Positions 14,388 through 23,566 are shown, numbered from the stretch's first letter. The stretch: DNA of 64,000 nt from Pseudomonas viridiflava (GCF_003702045.1 NZ_RBTP01000069.1:221751-285750), one strand, 5' to 3'. A program made the numbers and translations. The notes: a model not told the origin generated them from the letters alone.

Positions 14388-16435
14388 GCTGCCGCTTCCT
14401 CACTCAGACCACTGTGACGCAAGAGTGCGTCAATCGACGGCTCACGTCCGCGGAAGTCGACGAACAGCACCATCGGCGCCTGCGAGCCGCCACGAGCCAG
14501 AATGGCTTCGCGGAAAGCACGACCGGTTTCAGCATTGAGCACGCCGTCCTCTTCAAACTTCGAGAAGGCATCGGCGGACAGCACTTCAGCCCACTTGTAG
14601 CTGTAATAACCCGCCGCGTAACCGCCTGCGAAAATATGCGCAAAGCTGTTCGGGAAGCGGTTATAGGCGGGCGGACGCATGACCGACACTTCGTCGCGCA
14701 CACCTTCCAGCACCTGCAACACGCTACGGCCATCACCGTGGGTGGCGTGCAGCTCGAAGTCGAACAGCGAGAACTCCAGCTGACGCACCATCATCAGGCC
14801 GGAGTGGAAGTTACGCGCGGCCAGCATCTTCTCCAGCAAGTCCTGCGGCAGGGGCGCACCGGTTTCGTAGTGACCGGAAATCAGCGCCAGGCCTTCAGGC
14901 TCCCAGCACCAGTTTTCCATGAACTGGCTCGGCAGCTCGACCGCGTCCCACGCCACGCCGTTGATGCCGGACACACCGGCATGATCAATGCGGGTCAGCA
15001 GGTGATGCAGGCCGTGTCCGAATTCGTGGAACAGCGTGGTGACTTCATCGTGGGTCAGCAGTGCAGGCTTGCCGCCAACTGCAGGGGTGAAGTTGCAGAC
15101 CAGATTGGCGACCGGACTCTGCAGGGTGCCCTCGGCGGTACGACGACGGTCGCGAGCGCCATCCATCCATGCGCCGCCACGCTTGTTGGCGCGGGCGTAC
15201 AGATCGAAGAAGAAGCGTCCGACGTGCTTACCGTTTTCCTTGATTTCGAACAGACGAACGTCCGGATGCCAGGTGTCGAAGCCTTTCTGCTCGGCAATTT
15301 CGATGCCGTACAGACGCTGAACGATAGCGAACAGACCGCTCAGCACTTTGTCGATCGGGAAATAGACGCGCAGCGCTTCCTGAGAGACGCTGTAGCGCTG
15401 CTCACGCAGCTTTTCGCTGTAAAAGCCGCTGTCCCAGCTTTGCAGATCCGGGCAGCCCTGTTCGGCGGCATAAGCCTTGAGCTCTTCCAGATCCTGCACA
15501 GCGAACGGCTTGCTGCGCTTGGCCAGGTCACGCAGGAAACTCAGCACCTGATCGCTGGATTCGGCCATCTTGGTCGCCAGGCTCAGCTCGGCGAAGTTGG
15601 CGTAACCCAGAAGCTGGGCCAGTTCCTGACGCAGGTCGAGAATCTGCTCCATGATCGGGCCGTTGTCGTTCTTGCCTGCATTGGGGCCTTGATCAGAGGC
15701 GCGGGTGCAATAGGCGGCGTAGACTTCTTCACGCAGGGCGCGGTCTTCGGCGTAGGTCATCACCGCGTAGTAACTCGGGAATTCCAGAGTGATCAGGTAG
15801 CCGTCCAGCCCCTTGGTCTTGGCAGCCGCAGCCATCTGCTGCTTGGCCGAGTCAGTCAGGCCCGCGAGCGCGGATTCATCGGCGACCAGCTTGGTCCAGG
15901 CCTGGGTCGCATCCAGCAACTGGTTGGAGAACTGGCTACCCAGCTCCGACAGCTTGCTCTGCACTTCGGCGTAACGTTTCTGCTGTTCGGGCGGCAGGTC
16001 GATACCGGACAGGCGGAAGTCACGCAGCGACTGCTCCAGAATAGTCTTTTGGCCGACGTCGAAATTCGCCGCTTCCGGGCTGTTGGCCAGCGCTTCATAC
16101 GCCTGGAACAGCGCACGGTTCTGGCCCATCTCCGTGGAGTAGGCGCTCAACGCAGGCAGGCACGACTCGTAGGCTTCGCGCAGCTCAGCGCTGTTGCACA
16201 CGGCATTCAGGTGGCTGACCGGGCTCCAGGCCGCGCCCAGACGATCATTCAGCTCGTCCATCGTCAGCACCAGTCCGGCCCAGGTCGGTGCCGAGCCCTG
16301 TTTGGCGAGAATGTCGGCAATTGCAGCGCGGTTGTCGGCCAGAATCTGTTCAATGGCAGGTTTGACATGCTCGGCACGGATCGCCGAGAAGGGTGGCAGG
16401 TCGTACGATTGCAGAAGCGGGTTGTTCGCGCTCAC
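14384..16435 (-). CDS. prlC: Oligopeptidase A (M3 family)
   Basis: Cytoplasmic zinc metallopeptidase that degrades short peptides, including cleaved signal peptides. The GTG start at 16435 (AAGG nine bases upstream) gives 683 residues beginning VSANNPLLQSYDLPPF, the family length; the frame is open 27 codons further upstream, but that part is not conserved. The catalytic motif HEFGHGLHHLL starts at residue 470 (H470, E471, H474). Also typical are FFDLYARANKRGGAWM and the C-terminal YSYKWAEVLSADAF. Followed by the coupled zinc-ribbon gene. Confidence 0.96.
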   Translation of the reverse strand: MSANNPLLQSYDLPPFSAIRAEHVKPAIEQILADNRAAIADILAKQGSAPTWAGLVLTMDELNDRLGAAWSPVSHLNAVCNSAELREAYESCLPALSAYSTEMGQNRALFQAYEALANSPEAANFDVGQKTILEQSLRDFRLSGIDLPPEQQKRYAEVQSKLSELGSQFSNQLLDATQAWTKLVADESALAGLTDSAKQQMAAAAKTKGLDGYLITLEFPSYYAVMTYAEDRALREEVYAAYCTRASDQGPNAGKNDNGPIMEQILDLRQELAQLLGYANFAELSLATKMAESSDQVLSFLRDLAKRSKPFAVQDLEELKAYAAEQGCPDLQSWDSGFYSEKLREQRYSVSQEALRVYFPIDKVLSGLFAIVQRLYGIEIAEQKGFDTWHPDVRLFEIKENGKHVGRFFFDLYARANKRGGAWMDGARDRRRTAEGTLQSPVANLVCNFTPAVGGKPALLTHDEVTTLFHEFGHGLHHLLTRIDHAGVSGINGVAWDAVELPSQFMENWCWEPEGLALISGHYETGAPLPQDLLEKMLAARNFHSGLMMVRQLEFSLFDFELHATHGDGRSVLQVLEGVRDEVSVMRPPAYNRFPNSFAHIFAGGYAAGYYSYKWAEVLSADAFSKFEEDGVLNAETGRAFREAILARGGSQAPMVLFVDFRGREPSIDALLRHSGLSEEAAA

Positions 16436-16547
16436 GGTTTTGCACCTTGGCTGGAAGAAACACTCCTGCATCTTAATTACAATCGACGCCGACCGCAGCA
16501 TCGAAACCCGTTTCACTCACCTATCACTGCCAAAGAAGGAGCCTATC

Positions 16548-17096
16548 GTGGCCATTCGCAAGTTTCAGGATCACACACCATCCCTCGGCGAACGGGCCTT
16601 CGTCGACCATTCGGCGGTGGTGATCGGCGATGTCGAGATAGGCGCCGACAGCTCCATCTGGCCGCTGACCGTGGTGCGCGGCGACATGCACCGCATCCGC
16701 ATCGGCGCCCGCACCAGCGTGCAGGACGGCAGCGTGCTGCACATCACCCACGCAGGGCCGTTCAACCCGGACGGTTTCCCGCTGCTGATCGGCGATGAAG
16801 TTACCATCGGCCACAAAGCGATGCTGCATGGCTGCACCATCGGCAACCGGATCCTGATCGGCATGGGCTCGACCCTCATGGACGGCGCGGTCGTGGAAGA
16901 TGAGGTCATCATCGGCGCTGGCAGTCTGGTGCCGCCGGGCAAGGTGCTGGAAAGCGGCTTCCTGTATGTAGGCCGTCCGGTCAAACAGGTGAGGGCGCTG
17001 ACTGAAAAAGAGATCGCGTTCTTCCCTTACAGCGCGACCAATTACGTCAAACTCAAAGACCAGCACCTGGCAGAAGGCTTTGACCAGCCATGCTGA
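16548..17096 (+). CDS. Gamma-carbonic anhydrase-like hexapeptide-repeat protein (YrdA type)
   Basis: 182 residues with a GTG start at 16548 and Shine-Dalgarno AAGGAG. It has left-handed beta-helix hexapeptide repeats (IGDVEIGADSSIW, IGNRILIGMGSTLMDGA) and His residues in LHITH (H65, H68), GHKAMLH (H89, H94) at the spacing of the zinc ligands of gamma-carbonic anhydrases. Many YrdA proteins have weak or no measured anhydrase activity, so the enzymatic role is uncertain. Divergent from prlC; its end overlaps the HAD gene start by 7 bases. Confidence 0.92.
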   Translation: MAIRKFQDHTPSLGERAFVDHSAVVIGDVEIGADSSIWPLTVVRGDMHRIRIGARTSVQDGSVLHITHAGPFNPDGFPLLIGDEVTIGHKAMLHGCTIGNRILIGMGSTLMDGAVVEDEVIIGAGSLVPPGKVLESGFLYVGRPVKQVRALTEKEIAFFPYSATNYVKLKDQHLAEGFDQPC

Positions 17097-17770
17097 ACGA
17101 CCTGCAGTTCAAGGCTCCCCTGCATTATCAAAACATCCTCTTCGACCTCGACGGCACGCTGACCGACCCGCGCCTGGGCATCACCCGCTCGATCCAGTTC
17201 GCGCTGGCACGGCTGGGTATCGACGAGCCCGACATCACCAAGCTGGAACACTTCATCGGCCCGCCCTTGTTGCAGGCGTTCATGCAGTTTTACGACATGG
17301 ACGAAGCCCGAGCGTGGGAGGCGGTAGGCTTTTATCGTGAGCGTTTCCGCGTGACCGGTCTGTATGAAAACGAAGTGTTCGACGGTATTGCCGAGCTGCT
17401 GGAAGCTCTGGACGGGCAGGGTAGGCGTCTGTACATCGCCACGTCAAAACCTTGGGAGTTCGCCCGGGAAATCGCCCGGCATTTTGATTTCGCCAGGCAC
17501 TTCATCGTCATCTATGGCAGCGAACTGGACGGCACCCGCACCGACAAGGTCGATCTGATCGCCCACCTGCTGGCCGAAGAAAGACTCGACCCCGCGCACA
17601 CCCTGATGATCGGCGACCGTAAACACGACCTGATCGGCGGCATCCGCAACGGGCTGGACGTTGCTGCGGTTGGATATGGATTTGGCAGCCATGAGGAGCT
17701 GACGGCGGAAAACCCCACGTATCACTTTGCGACGGTGGCCGAGTTGCATGGGGCTTTTGTGGGCAAGTAA
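17090..17770 (+). CDS. HAD-family phosphatase (Gph-like)
   Basis: 226 residues. HAD motif I is FDLDGTLTD (D19, D21), motif II SKPWEFA near 118, and motif III/IV GDRKHDLIGG near 168. A helical cap domain lies between motifs I and II, as in phosphoglycolate phosphatases and 5'-nucleotidases. Specific substrate not deducible. Overlaps the end of the gamma-carbonic-anhydrase-like gene by 7 bases, so the two are coupled; the pair is conserved next to prlC in Pseudomonas. Confidence 0.9.
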   Translation: MLNDLQFKAPLHYQNILFDLDGTLTDPRLGITRSIQFALARLGIDEPDITKLEHFIGPPLLQAFMQFYDMDEARAWEAVGFYRERFRVTGLYENEVFDGIAELLEALDGQGRRLYIATSKPWEFAREIARHFDFARHFIVIYGSELDGTRTDKVDLIAHLLAEERLDPAHTLMIGDRKHDLIGGIRNGLDVAAVGYGFGSHEELTAENPTYHFATVAELHGAFVGK

Positions 17771-17831
17771 GGCGTCACTGCGCGTCCGGCCGTGCGAAGC
17801 AGCGCGGCATGGGCTGAAGGTCAGTGAGCGC

Positions 17832-18887
17832 TCATGGCATCAACGCCTGTAGCGCCGCCTTGCGTGAATCGGCAGGCAAGCCACCGAGCCTTTCCACTGC
17901 CTGAAAAAACGCTTCCCAGTCGCCATTCACTTGCTTGAACAACGCTTCGAACGCTGGCACCCATTGGTCGTAGAGCCCGAAGGGCAGCAGCTTGGCATTG
18001 TTCATCGGGCTGTTGATCCAGCCGTCGAAGCGTTTGTCACCGCCCCATTGCTCATCGCGCAACGTCCGATAGTCGCGGCGCATGCGCTCGAACTCGGCGG
18101 CCTTGCGTTCTCGCATAACAGCAGGCGTCAACGGTTGGTGATAAAGGGTTTTCAGACGCTCGCGTGTATCGAGCACCAATTGGATGAATTGATCGCGCCG
18201 TCCGGACTGCGAGACGCTTTCAGGCGGCAGGCCACGGGCAGCTCGCCACTGACGCGTGCCTTCCTGCTCGACGAAGCTGGCGTATGACTCATTGAATTCG
18301 GTGTCGTCCTTCACGTAAAAACGCTGATGCGCCAGCTCGTGAAAGATCAGCGTGGCCAGGCGCTCGTCGCCCCAACCCAGCATTGAGCTGAGAATCGGGT
18401 CATTGAACCAGCCAAGCGTCGAATAGGCTTCCACGCCACTGAGGTAAACGTCCTTGCCTGCCTGACGCTGCAAGGCCGCTTCACCGCGCGCGCCGCCGGG
18501 CGTGTAATAGCCGCGATAGGCGACACAGCCGGCAATCGGAAAACAGTGCGTCACGGGATCCAGAGAGAACTCATCGGTCGCGAATACGTTCCATACCACG
18601 TAAGGGCGACCCAGATCGGCGTACAGGCGATAGCTCTTGTTGTCAGGCAGGTGCAGATGTTCGCTGGCAAAGGCCCGGGCCTTTTGCGACTGGGCAAGGT
18701 GCGCGCGGAGTCTGGGATCGCGGTCAGGATTGGCGATCACCTCATCCACCGGCTCACGGGCCTGCAACAACTGCCATTGTCCCTGCGCCAACTGACCGTA
18801 ATAGGCCACGCTGGAACAGCCACCGAGCAACAAAACCGCCAACACTGGCAGAGCCTGCCAGAGGCGTAAAACAGTGAGTCGTGGCAT
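17832..18887 (-). CDS. Lipoprotein zinc aminopeptidase (COG4324)
   Basis: 351 residues. A lipoprotein signal ends in the lipobox LLGGC (C24), so the mature protein is a lipid-anchored envelope protein. The metallopeptidase motif is HELAHQ (H183, E184, H187), preceded by the family pattern LGWFNDPILSSMLGW. COG4324 members are called predicted aminopeptidases; activity is not well characterised. Divergent from the small lipoprotein gene at 18981. Confidence 0.88.
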   Translation of the reverse strand: MPRLTVLRLWQALPVLAVLLLGGCSSVAYYGQLAQGQWQLLQAREPVDEVIANPDRDPRLRAHLAQSQKARAFASEHLHLPDNKSYRLYADLGRPYVVWNVFATDEFSLDPVTHCFPIAGCVAYRGYYTPGGARGEAALQRQAGKDVYLSGVEAYSTLGWFNDPILSSMLGWGDERLATLIFHELAHQRFYVKDDTEFNESYASFVEQEGTRQWRAARGLPPESVSQSGRRDQFIQLVLDTRERLKTLYHQPLTPAVMRERKAAEFERMRRDYRTLRDEQWGGDKRFDGWINSPMNNAKLLPFGLYDQWVPAFEALFKQVNGDWEAFFQAVERLGGLPADSRKAALQALMP

Positions 18888-18980
18888 ACACAGCCTTCAA
18901 ATCGGAACACAGTGCTGTTATGCAGGACAGACACGACCGACGCAACTATCATCGCCGCCGGTTCAGAAACGGAGCACAGC

Positions 18981-19394
18981 ATGCGCGTCATGACACTGAT
19001 TCTTGCCCTCGCCACCCTTGCCGGTTGCGCCGGTCCATTACCTGCCGTTGACCCGAACATGGCTTGGGTCGATATGCGCACCATCACAGGCAAAGTGGTG
19101 ATGGCAGACAAGCTGGACGGCAAGAATACCTATGACGGCCGTTACTTCCAGGTCACGCCTGGCAGCCATTCGCTGCAGGTGCGTTACGACTACGAATACC
19201 GGTACGGAAGTCTGGGCATGATGGGCGACGACTACACCGAGATCACCTGTTTTGTGGAAATCGATTACGCACATTTCGCCGCAGGGCAGCGTTACCTGCT
19301 CGAGGTGCGGTCATTGACCAACGATGTCGATGCGTGGCTGTACGACTCAGCGCGCAACGTGATCGCGGAGGAGGGAAATGTTCACTGCATCTGA
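18981..19394 (+). CDS. Small envelope lipoprotein of unknown function
   Basis: 137 residues from the ATG at 18981 (GGAG Shine-Dalgarno; the frame is open further upstream without a conserved N-terminus). Signal peptide with lipobox LAGC (C15). The mature part has a beta-rich look with VTPGSHSLQVRYDYEYRYG, a pattern found in several bacterial lipoproteins with immunoglobulin-like folds, and two further Cys (CFVEID and the C-terminal CI). A similarly placed lipoprotein occurs in P. aeruginosa. Its TGA directly abuts the TCA (stop) of the convergent DUF1161 gene. Confidence 0.82.
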   Translation: MRVMTLILALATLAGCAGPLPAVDPNMAWVDMRTITGKVVMADKLDGKNTYDGRYFQVTPGSHSLQVRYDYEYRYGSLGMMGDDYTEITCFVEIDYAHFAAGQRYLLEVRSLTNDVDAWLYDSARNVIAEEGNVHCI

Positions 19395-19628
19395 TCAGCG
19401 ATCGTTACGCTGATAGATGATTTTTTTGGTGCCGTTCTCACAGCTGCCCACGACCATATTCGGGTCCTGGACCTCGTCATTGGTGACGATTTCCAGCGTA
19501 TAGGACGTGACATTGTTGGCCTGGATCCGCGCCTCGATTTCGTCCTTGAGTTCATCACAGGACTTCGGAGCCGCCACCGCATTTACAGCCAGCAGGGTAC
19601 AGGCCACTGCCAAAGCGAAACGTTTCAT
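19395..19628 (-). CDS. DUF1161 family small periplasmic protein, copy 1
   Basis: 77 residues with a clear signal peptide ending NAVAA (about residue 20). The mature part has two conserved Cys (KSCDELKDEI and VGSCENGTKKI), probably a disulfide, and ends in KKIIYQR. This is the DUF1161 pattern. A paralogue lies at 21576. Function unknown. Convergent and directly abutting the lipoprotein gene at 18981. Confidence 0.88.
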   Translation of the reverse strand: MKRFALAVACTLLAVNAVAAPKSCDELKDEIEARIQANNVTSYTLEIVTNDEVQDPNMVVGSCENGTKKIIYQRNDR

Positions 19629-19676
19629 GCTTGCCCCTCACCGAAGACACATAACAACTGAAAGAAGCCCTTGTTC

Positions 19677-19766
19677 GTGGGAGTGGGCTTGCTCACGAAA
19701 ACAGCATCCCGGACGCTGCATCTCGACCAAAACTACTGGCCTTTTCGCGAGCAAGCTCGCTCCCAC
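19677..19766. repeat. REP doublet (GAGTGGGCTTGCTC subtype)
   Basis: Left arm GTGGGAGTGGGCTTGCTCACGA, right arm CGCGAGCAAGCTCGCTCCCAC. Same size (90 bases) as the element at 7465 and same subtype. Located between the DUF1161 gene and the osmC gene, both leftward. Confidence 0.85.
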
Positions 19767-19790
19767 GAACATTGCGTTCGTAGTACCCAA

Positions 19791-20225
19791 TCAGCTCAGC
19801 AGGGTAGCGTCCAGTGTGATCTTGGCGTTCAGCACTTTGGAAACCGGGCAGCCTTCTTTGGCTTTCTTGGTCAGCTCATCGAACTTTTCCTGGCTCGCGC
19901 CTGGCACCTTGGCTTTCAGAATCAGATGCACAGCGGTGATTGCGAAACCACCTTCCACTTGGTCGAGCGTGACTTCAGCCTGGGTATCGATGCTATCGGC
20001 TGTGAAGCCTGCGTCGCCCAGAATCATGGACAGTGCCATCGAGAAACAGCCCGCATGGGCCGCGCCGATCAGCTCTTCAGGGTTGGTGCCTTTGCCGCCT
20101 TCAAAACGGGCCTTGAAGCCATAAGGGTGCTCACGCAGTGCAGCGGTTTCAGTCGAGATACTGCCGATACCGGTTTTCAGATCACCAGCCCAATGTGCCG
20201 ATGCTTTCTTGACGATGCTGCTCAT
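19791..20225 (-). CDS. osmC: OsmC-type peroxiredoxin
   Basis: Thiol peroxidase detoxifying organic hydroperoxides, 144 residues. The two redox cysteines are in HAGCFSMAL (C60) and KEGCPVSKVL (C126), with EELIGAAHAG before the first. The sequence is closer to OsmC (osmotically induced, acting as a dimer) than Ohr, judged from GTNPEELIGAAHAGCF. AAGGAG lies upstream of the ATG at 20225. Confidence 0.93.
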   Translation of the reverse strand: MSSIVKKASAHWAGDLKTGIGSISTETAALREHPYGFKARFEGGKGTNPEELIGAAHAGCFSMALSMILGDAGFTADSIDTQAEVTLDQVEGGFAITAVHLILKAKVPGASQEKFDELTKKAKEGCPVSKVLNAKITLDATLLS

Positions 20226-20439
20226 GGTCGCTCCTTGAAGGAATGGATTGAGTCTTTTGCAAGTGACAGGATTCTGAGGATAGACGGGCGTGGAAAGTTC
20301 AACCCGACGAAAGACCTAGTGTTTAAGTAGGTTTTTTCCGGTCCTTCTATTGAAACACCAGGCTTGCGCCCGCACTGTTGTTTCATCGTGGGCAGCTCCT
20401 TGAGCCGGCCCATCAAAATTCGAGGAGCTACCCTGGCCT

Positions 20440-21441
20440 ATGAAACGTCTGGCAGATGTAAAGATTTCTACCCTTGATCTGGTGCCCGTGCGCCACGATA
20501 AAGGCCCCGCCGATTCCCTGCGCAACTCGCTGAATCTGGCTCAACACGTTGAAAAACTGGGCTACAACCGGTTCTGGGTCGCCGAACACCACAACATGGA
20601 TGGCATCGCCAGTTCAGCGACGTCCGTGCTGCTGGCGTATCTGGCGGGCGGCACGTCGACCATCCGCGTAGGCGCAGGCGGCATCATGCTGCCCAACCAC
20701 GCGCCGCTGGTAGTGGCCGAGCAGTTCGGCACGCTGGCAAGCCTGTACCCGGACCGGATCGATCTGGGCCTCGGCCGTGCGCCAGGGTCCGATCAGATGA
20801 CCGCCCGCGCGCTGCGCCGCGAACGCTCGGGCAGTGCGGACGACTTCCCGGATGATGTGACCGAGCTGATGGAGTACCTGGGTCCGCGCACAGCCGATCA
20901 AAAAGTGATCGCCGTACCGGGTTCGGGCACCAACGTGCCAATCTGGCTGCTGGGTTCGAGTTTATTCAGCGCGCAGTTGGCAGGCATGCGCGGGTTGCCT
21001 TACGCCTTCGCCTCGCACTTCGCGCCGCGTTATATGCACGAAGCGATTCGCGTCTATCGCAATCACTTTCAGCCCTCGGCGGTGCTCGATAAGCCTTATG
21101 TGATGCTGGGCGTGCCGCTGTCGGCCGCAGAGACGGACGAGAAAGCCGAATACCTGGCGACGTCGGTGTACCAGCGTATTCTGGCGCTGATGCGCGGGCA
21201 CAGCCTGATGCAGCGCCCTCCGGTGGAGTCGATGGATGGCCTGTGGCTGCCTCACGAGCGCGAAGCGGTGGCGAGCTTTCTGGGGCTGGCGATGGTCGGC
21301 GGGCCGGACAAGATCCGCGCCAAGCTTGATGTATTGCTGGAGCAGACCGATGCCGACGAACTGATCTTTACCTGCGACATGTACGAGCACGAAGACCGTC
21401 TGCGCTCCTACGAAATCCTGGCGCAGGTCGCACACGGCTAA
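20440..21441 (+). CDS. LLM-class flavin-dependent oxidoreductase (luciferase-like)
   Basis: 333 residues with a bacterial luciferase TIM-barrel pattern: YNRFWVAEHHNMDGIASSA, VGAGGIMLPNHAPLVVAEQF, LYPDRIDLGLGRAPGSD. The group resembles YhbW-type proteins described as alkanal monooxygenase alpha-chain-like. Substrate unknown; needs FMN supplied by a reductase. A GAGGAG lies 12 bases before the ATG. It is followed by a strong terminator, so it forms a single-gene unit. Confidence 0.92.
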   Translation: MKRLADVKISTLDLVPVRHDKGPADSLRNSLNLAQHVEKLGYNRFWVAEHHNMDGIASSATSVLLAYLAGGTSTIRVGAGGIMLPNHAPLVVAEQFGTLASLYPDRIDLGLGRAPGSDQMTARALRRERSGSADDFPDDVTELMEYLGPRTADQKVIAVPGSGTNVPIWLLGSSLFSAQLAGMRGLPYAFASHFAPRYMHEAIRVYRNHFQPSAVLDKPYVMLGVPLSAAETDEKAEYLATSVYQRILALMRGHSLMQRPPVESMDGLWLPHEREAVASFLGLAMVGGPDKIRAKLDVLLEQTDADELIFTCDMYEHEDRLRSYEILAQVAHG

Positions 21442-21462
21442 GCGGCTTCTGCCTAGAAACGA

Positions 21463-21519
21463 ACAAGCCCGCTGCACCCGTTGAATCAGTATTCAGCGGG
21501 TGCAGCGGGCTTGTTTTTT
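21463..21519 (+). terminator. Strong rho-independent terminator
   Basis: Very long hairpin: ACAAGCCCGCTGCACCCG pairs with CGGGTGCAGCGGGCTTGT, and TTGAAT/ATTCAG continue the stem towards a small loop, followed by TTTTTT. Ends the flavin oxidoreductase gene on the plus strand. Confidence 0.93.
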
Positions 21520-21575
21520 CAGCGTGTACACGGGGTCGAGCAACGGGCTGGATTTACATCGAGCCGGCCTGACTA

Positions 21576-21800
21576 TCAACCGCGCTTGTAAACGATTTCC
21601 TTGGCGCCGCCTTCGCAAGTGCCAACCACTTGCTGATCAGCAGCACTGCCTTTCTCGACCACTTCAAGCGTGTAGGACGAAACACCCTTGGCCTGAAGCT
21701 TGGCGTCGATTTCACTTTTCAGTTCTTCACATGGCTTGCCAGCCGCCAGGGCGGTGCCTGCGATGCTCAACAAACCTACTGCCAACAAAATCTTCTTCAT
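21576..21800 (-). CDS. DUF1161 family small periplasmic protein, copy 2
   Basis: 74 residues from the ATG at 21800 (AGGGG Shine-Dalgarno); the frame is open upstream to 21893 without conservation. Signal peptide ending ALAAG. The mature part carries the DUF1161 pattern seen in the copy at 19395: KPCEELKSEI, SSYTLEVVEK, VGTCEGGAKEIVYKR. The two share length, Cys positions and C-terminus, so they are paralogues about 2 kb apart. Function unknown. Confidence 0.87.
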   Translation of the reverse strand: MKKILLAVGLLSIAGTALAAGKPCEELKSEIDAKLQAKGVSSYTLEVVEKGSAADQQVVGTCEGGAKEIVYKRG

Positions 21801-21947
21801 GGGTATCCCCTCTCGTCCGGCCAAATGCAGACGCCATCGGAACAGGCGCCCATTAAACATCCCTACGCCCACAGGTGAGCCATGATGGCTCATGTCAGTG
21901 TGTAGCGCAGGTTATGGCAATCGGCCAGCCGAAAGGTTCAGCGATGA

Positions 21948-22166
21948 TCAGCTGCGTTCGATGCGAAAACCCACTTTCAAGGTGACCTGATAGTGGCCAA
22001 CCTTGTTGTTGTCCACGATGTGACCACGGGTTTCAGTCACTTCGAACCACTCAAGGTTCTTGATGCTCTTGCTCGCTTCGGCCAGCGCATTCTGGATCGC
22101 GTCTTCAACGGTGGTAGTAGACGAGCCAACGATTTCGACTTTCTTGTACGTGTGATGATCACTCAT
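21948..22166 (-). CDS. Dodecin (flavin-binding storage protein)
   Basis: 72 residues from the ATG at 22166 (AGGAG Shine-Dalgarno). The dodecin pattern is clear: YKKVEIVGSSTTTVEDAIQNAL, then LEWFEVTETRGHI with the flavin-stacking Trp, and YQVTLKVGFRIE at the end. Dodecins form hollow dodecamers that bind riboflavin-type flavins and buffer them against photodamage. Standalone gene. Confidence 0.95.
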   Translation of the reverse strand: MSDHHTYKKVEIVGSSTTTVEDAIQNALAEASKSIKNLEWFEVTETRGHIVDNNKVGHYQVTLKVGFRIERS

Positions 22167-22330
22167 GGCAGTTCTCCTGAAGGTCTGTGAACGCGTCGTT
22201 AAAACCAACGCTCCTGACTTCTGTCAGGAAAAAGCGGGTAAAAGTTCAGACTTTGCAAAATGGCATCGCACTTTCCAAAAAGCCCGCAGTCGGAATCAAC
22301 ACGCCCACTCATCATTGCAGGAGAAACACC

Positions 22331-22657
22331 ATGGCTAGTAATTCACTTCGCAAGGCCTCGTTGCAGAGTATGGAAGCGGAGATTGAGAGCCTCTTGAAGT
22401 CGCTTGAAGGGCTGAAAGCCGACGCTACCGACGAGTCGCGCAAAACACTGAAAAACCTCAAGGCCAACGCCGAAAGTGCCCTGAGCCATTCGCGCAGCCT
22501 GCTCAGCGATGTCTACGAAGACGTCAAAGAGAAAACCCGTGAAAACGCGCTGGCCACCCGTGACTACGCTCAAGAGCACCCTTGGACTACCGCTGGCGTT
22601 GCAGTCGGTGCCATCGGCCTGCTGGCAGCCTACCTGCTGTGCAAGCGCGGCAACTGA
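22331..22657 (+). CDS. YqjD/ElaB-like membrane protein (DUF883)
   Basis: 108 residues from the ATG at 22331 (AGGAG Shine-Dalgarno). A long amphipathic helix or coiled coil (residues 5-80, no Pro, many Glu/Lys/Ala) is followed by one C-terminal membrane helix (TAGVAVGAIGLLAAYLL) and KRGN. E. coli YqjD and ElaB share this build and tether ribosomes to the inner membrane in stationary phase; the same role here is an inference. The stop directly abuts the trpI stop. Confidence 0.9.
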   Translation: MASNSLRKASLQSMEAEIESLLKSLEGLKADATDESRKTLKNLKANAESALSHSRSLLSDVYEDVKEKTRENALATRDYAQEHPWTTAGVAVGAIGLLAAYLLCKRGN

Positions 22658-23566
22658 TCAGATTTTGATCGGGTCTCCAGCGCTCAGCAGCTCATTCTTC
22701 AACCATTGAGCCAACTGCTGCGCCCGGCCATCGGCCACACGTCTGGGTACCCATAACGCCAGTTGCGCCGGGGTTTCGCTGAAACCCCACGGCGCAACCA
22801 GGCGTCCGGCCTTAAGGTCATCGACCACGAGAGGCTCGGGCGCAATGGCGATTCCAAGGCCTGCCACGGCCGCTTCCAGCAAATAATACAAATGCTCGAA
22901 ACCCTGCCCGAAACGCAATGACTGCGGGTCGATCCCATTGTGCTGCGCCCAACTTGGCCACGCCTGGGGCCGTGACGTGGTTTGCAACAGCGATTCACCC
23001 AGCAATGCCTTGGCTGGCGCATCCCGCAGGCTGTCGAAACGCGCAAAGCGCGGGCTGAGCACCGGGCCGATTCGCTCGCTGGCCAGCTCGAACACCTGCA
23101 TGTCCGCAGGCCAAGGCGGTTCGGCAAACACCAGCAGCGCATCCAGACCGGGCCTGCGTGGGTCCAGATCGCCTTCGCCTGCCGACAGATGCAACCGGAG
23201 ATCCGGCAGCTCCGCATTCAAGCGGCTCAACCGAGGGATGAACCATCGCGCCAGCAAGCTCCCGGAACACCCCAGCACAAAGGGTGCGTCAGCGCTGACC
23301 TGGCTGATCTGAGCGCACACACTGCGCAGTCGATCGAAAGCTTCGCCACTGGCATCACGCAGTCGAATGCCTGCATCTGTGAGTTTCAGGCCGCGCCCTT
23401 CTTTGCTGAACAGGCTCACGCCCAGATGTTCTTCAAGCAGCTTCAACTGACGGCTGACGGCACCATGTGTGACATGTAGCTGTTCGGCGGCCTGACTGAC
23501 GCTGCCCAGTCGGGCGGTGCTTTCAAAGGCGCGCAGCGCGTTCAACGGTGGAAGATCGCGACTCAT
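22658..23566 (-). CDS. trpI: LysR-type regulator of tryptophan synthase (TrpI)
   Basis: 302 residues with an N-terminal helix-turn-helix (GSVSQAAEQLHVTHGAVSRQLKLLE, about 22-46, split here only in description) and a LysR effector domain. Identity comes from context: it is divergent from trpBA across 127 bases, the arrangement in which TrpI activates trpBA in response to indoleglycerol phosphate in P. aeruginosa and P. putida. The start at 23566 begins MSRDLPPLNALRAFE. A longer frame to 23614 lacks conservation. Confidence 0.93.
   Translation of the reverse strand: MSRDLPPLNALRAFESTARLGSVSQAAEQLHVTHGAVSRQLKLLEEHLGVSLFSKEGRGLKLTDAGIRLRDASGEAFDRLRSVCAQISQVSADAPFVLGCSGSLLARWFIPRLSRLNAELPDLRLHLSAGEGDLDPRRPGLDALLVFAEPPWPADMQVFELASERIGPVLSPRFARFDSLRDAPAKALLGESLLQTTSRPQAWPSWAQHNGIDPQSLRFGQGFEHLYYLLEAAVAGLGIAIAPEPLVVDDLKAGRLVAPWGFSETPAQLALWVPRRVADGRAQQLAQWLKNELLSAGDPIKI

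Noticed and set aside
14375..16798. Very long open frame on the plus strand opposite prlC
   Set aside because: It is the mirror of prlC in a GC-rich genome, has no recognisable domains, and prlC is unmistakable on the minus strand. The same holds for long frames opposite glyS (49748-51394), gyrB (55344-56612), dnaN/recF (57385-58725), metN (1697-2800) and fmt (40580-41575).
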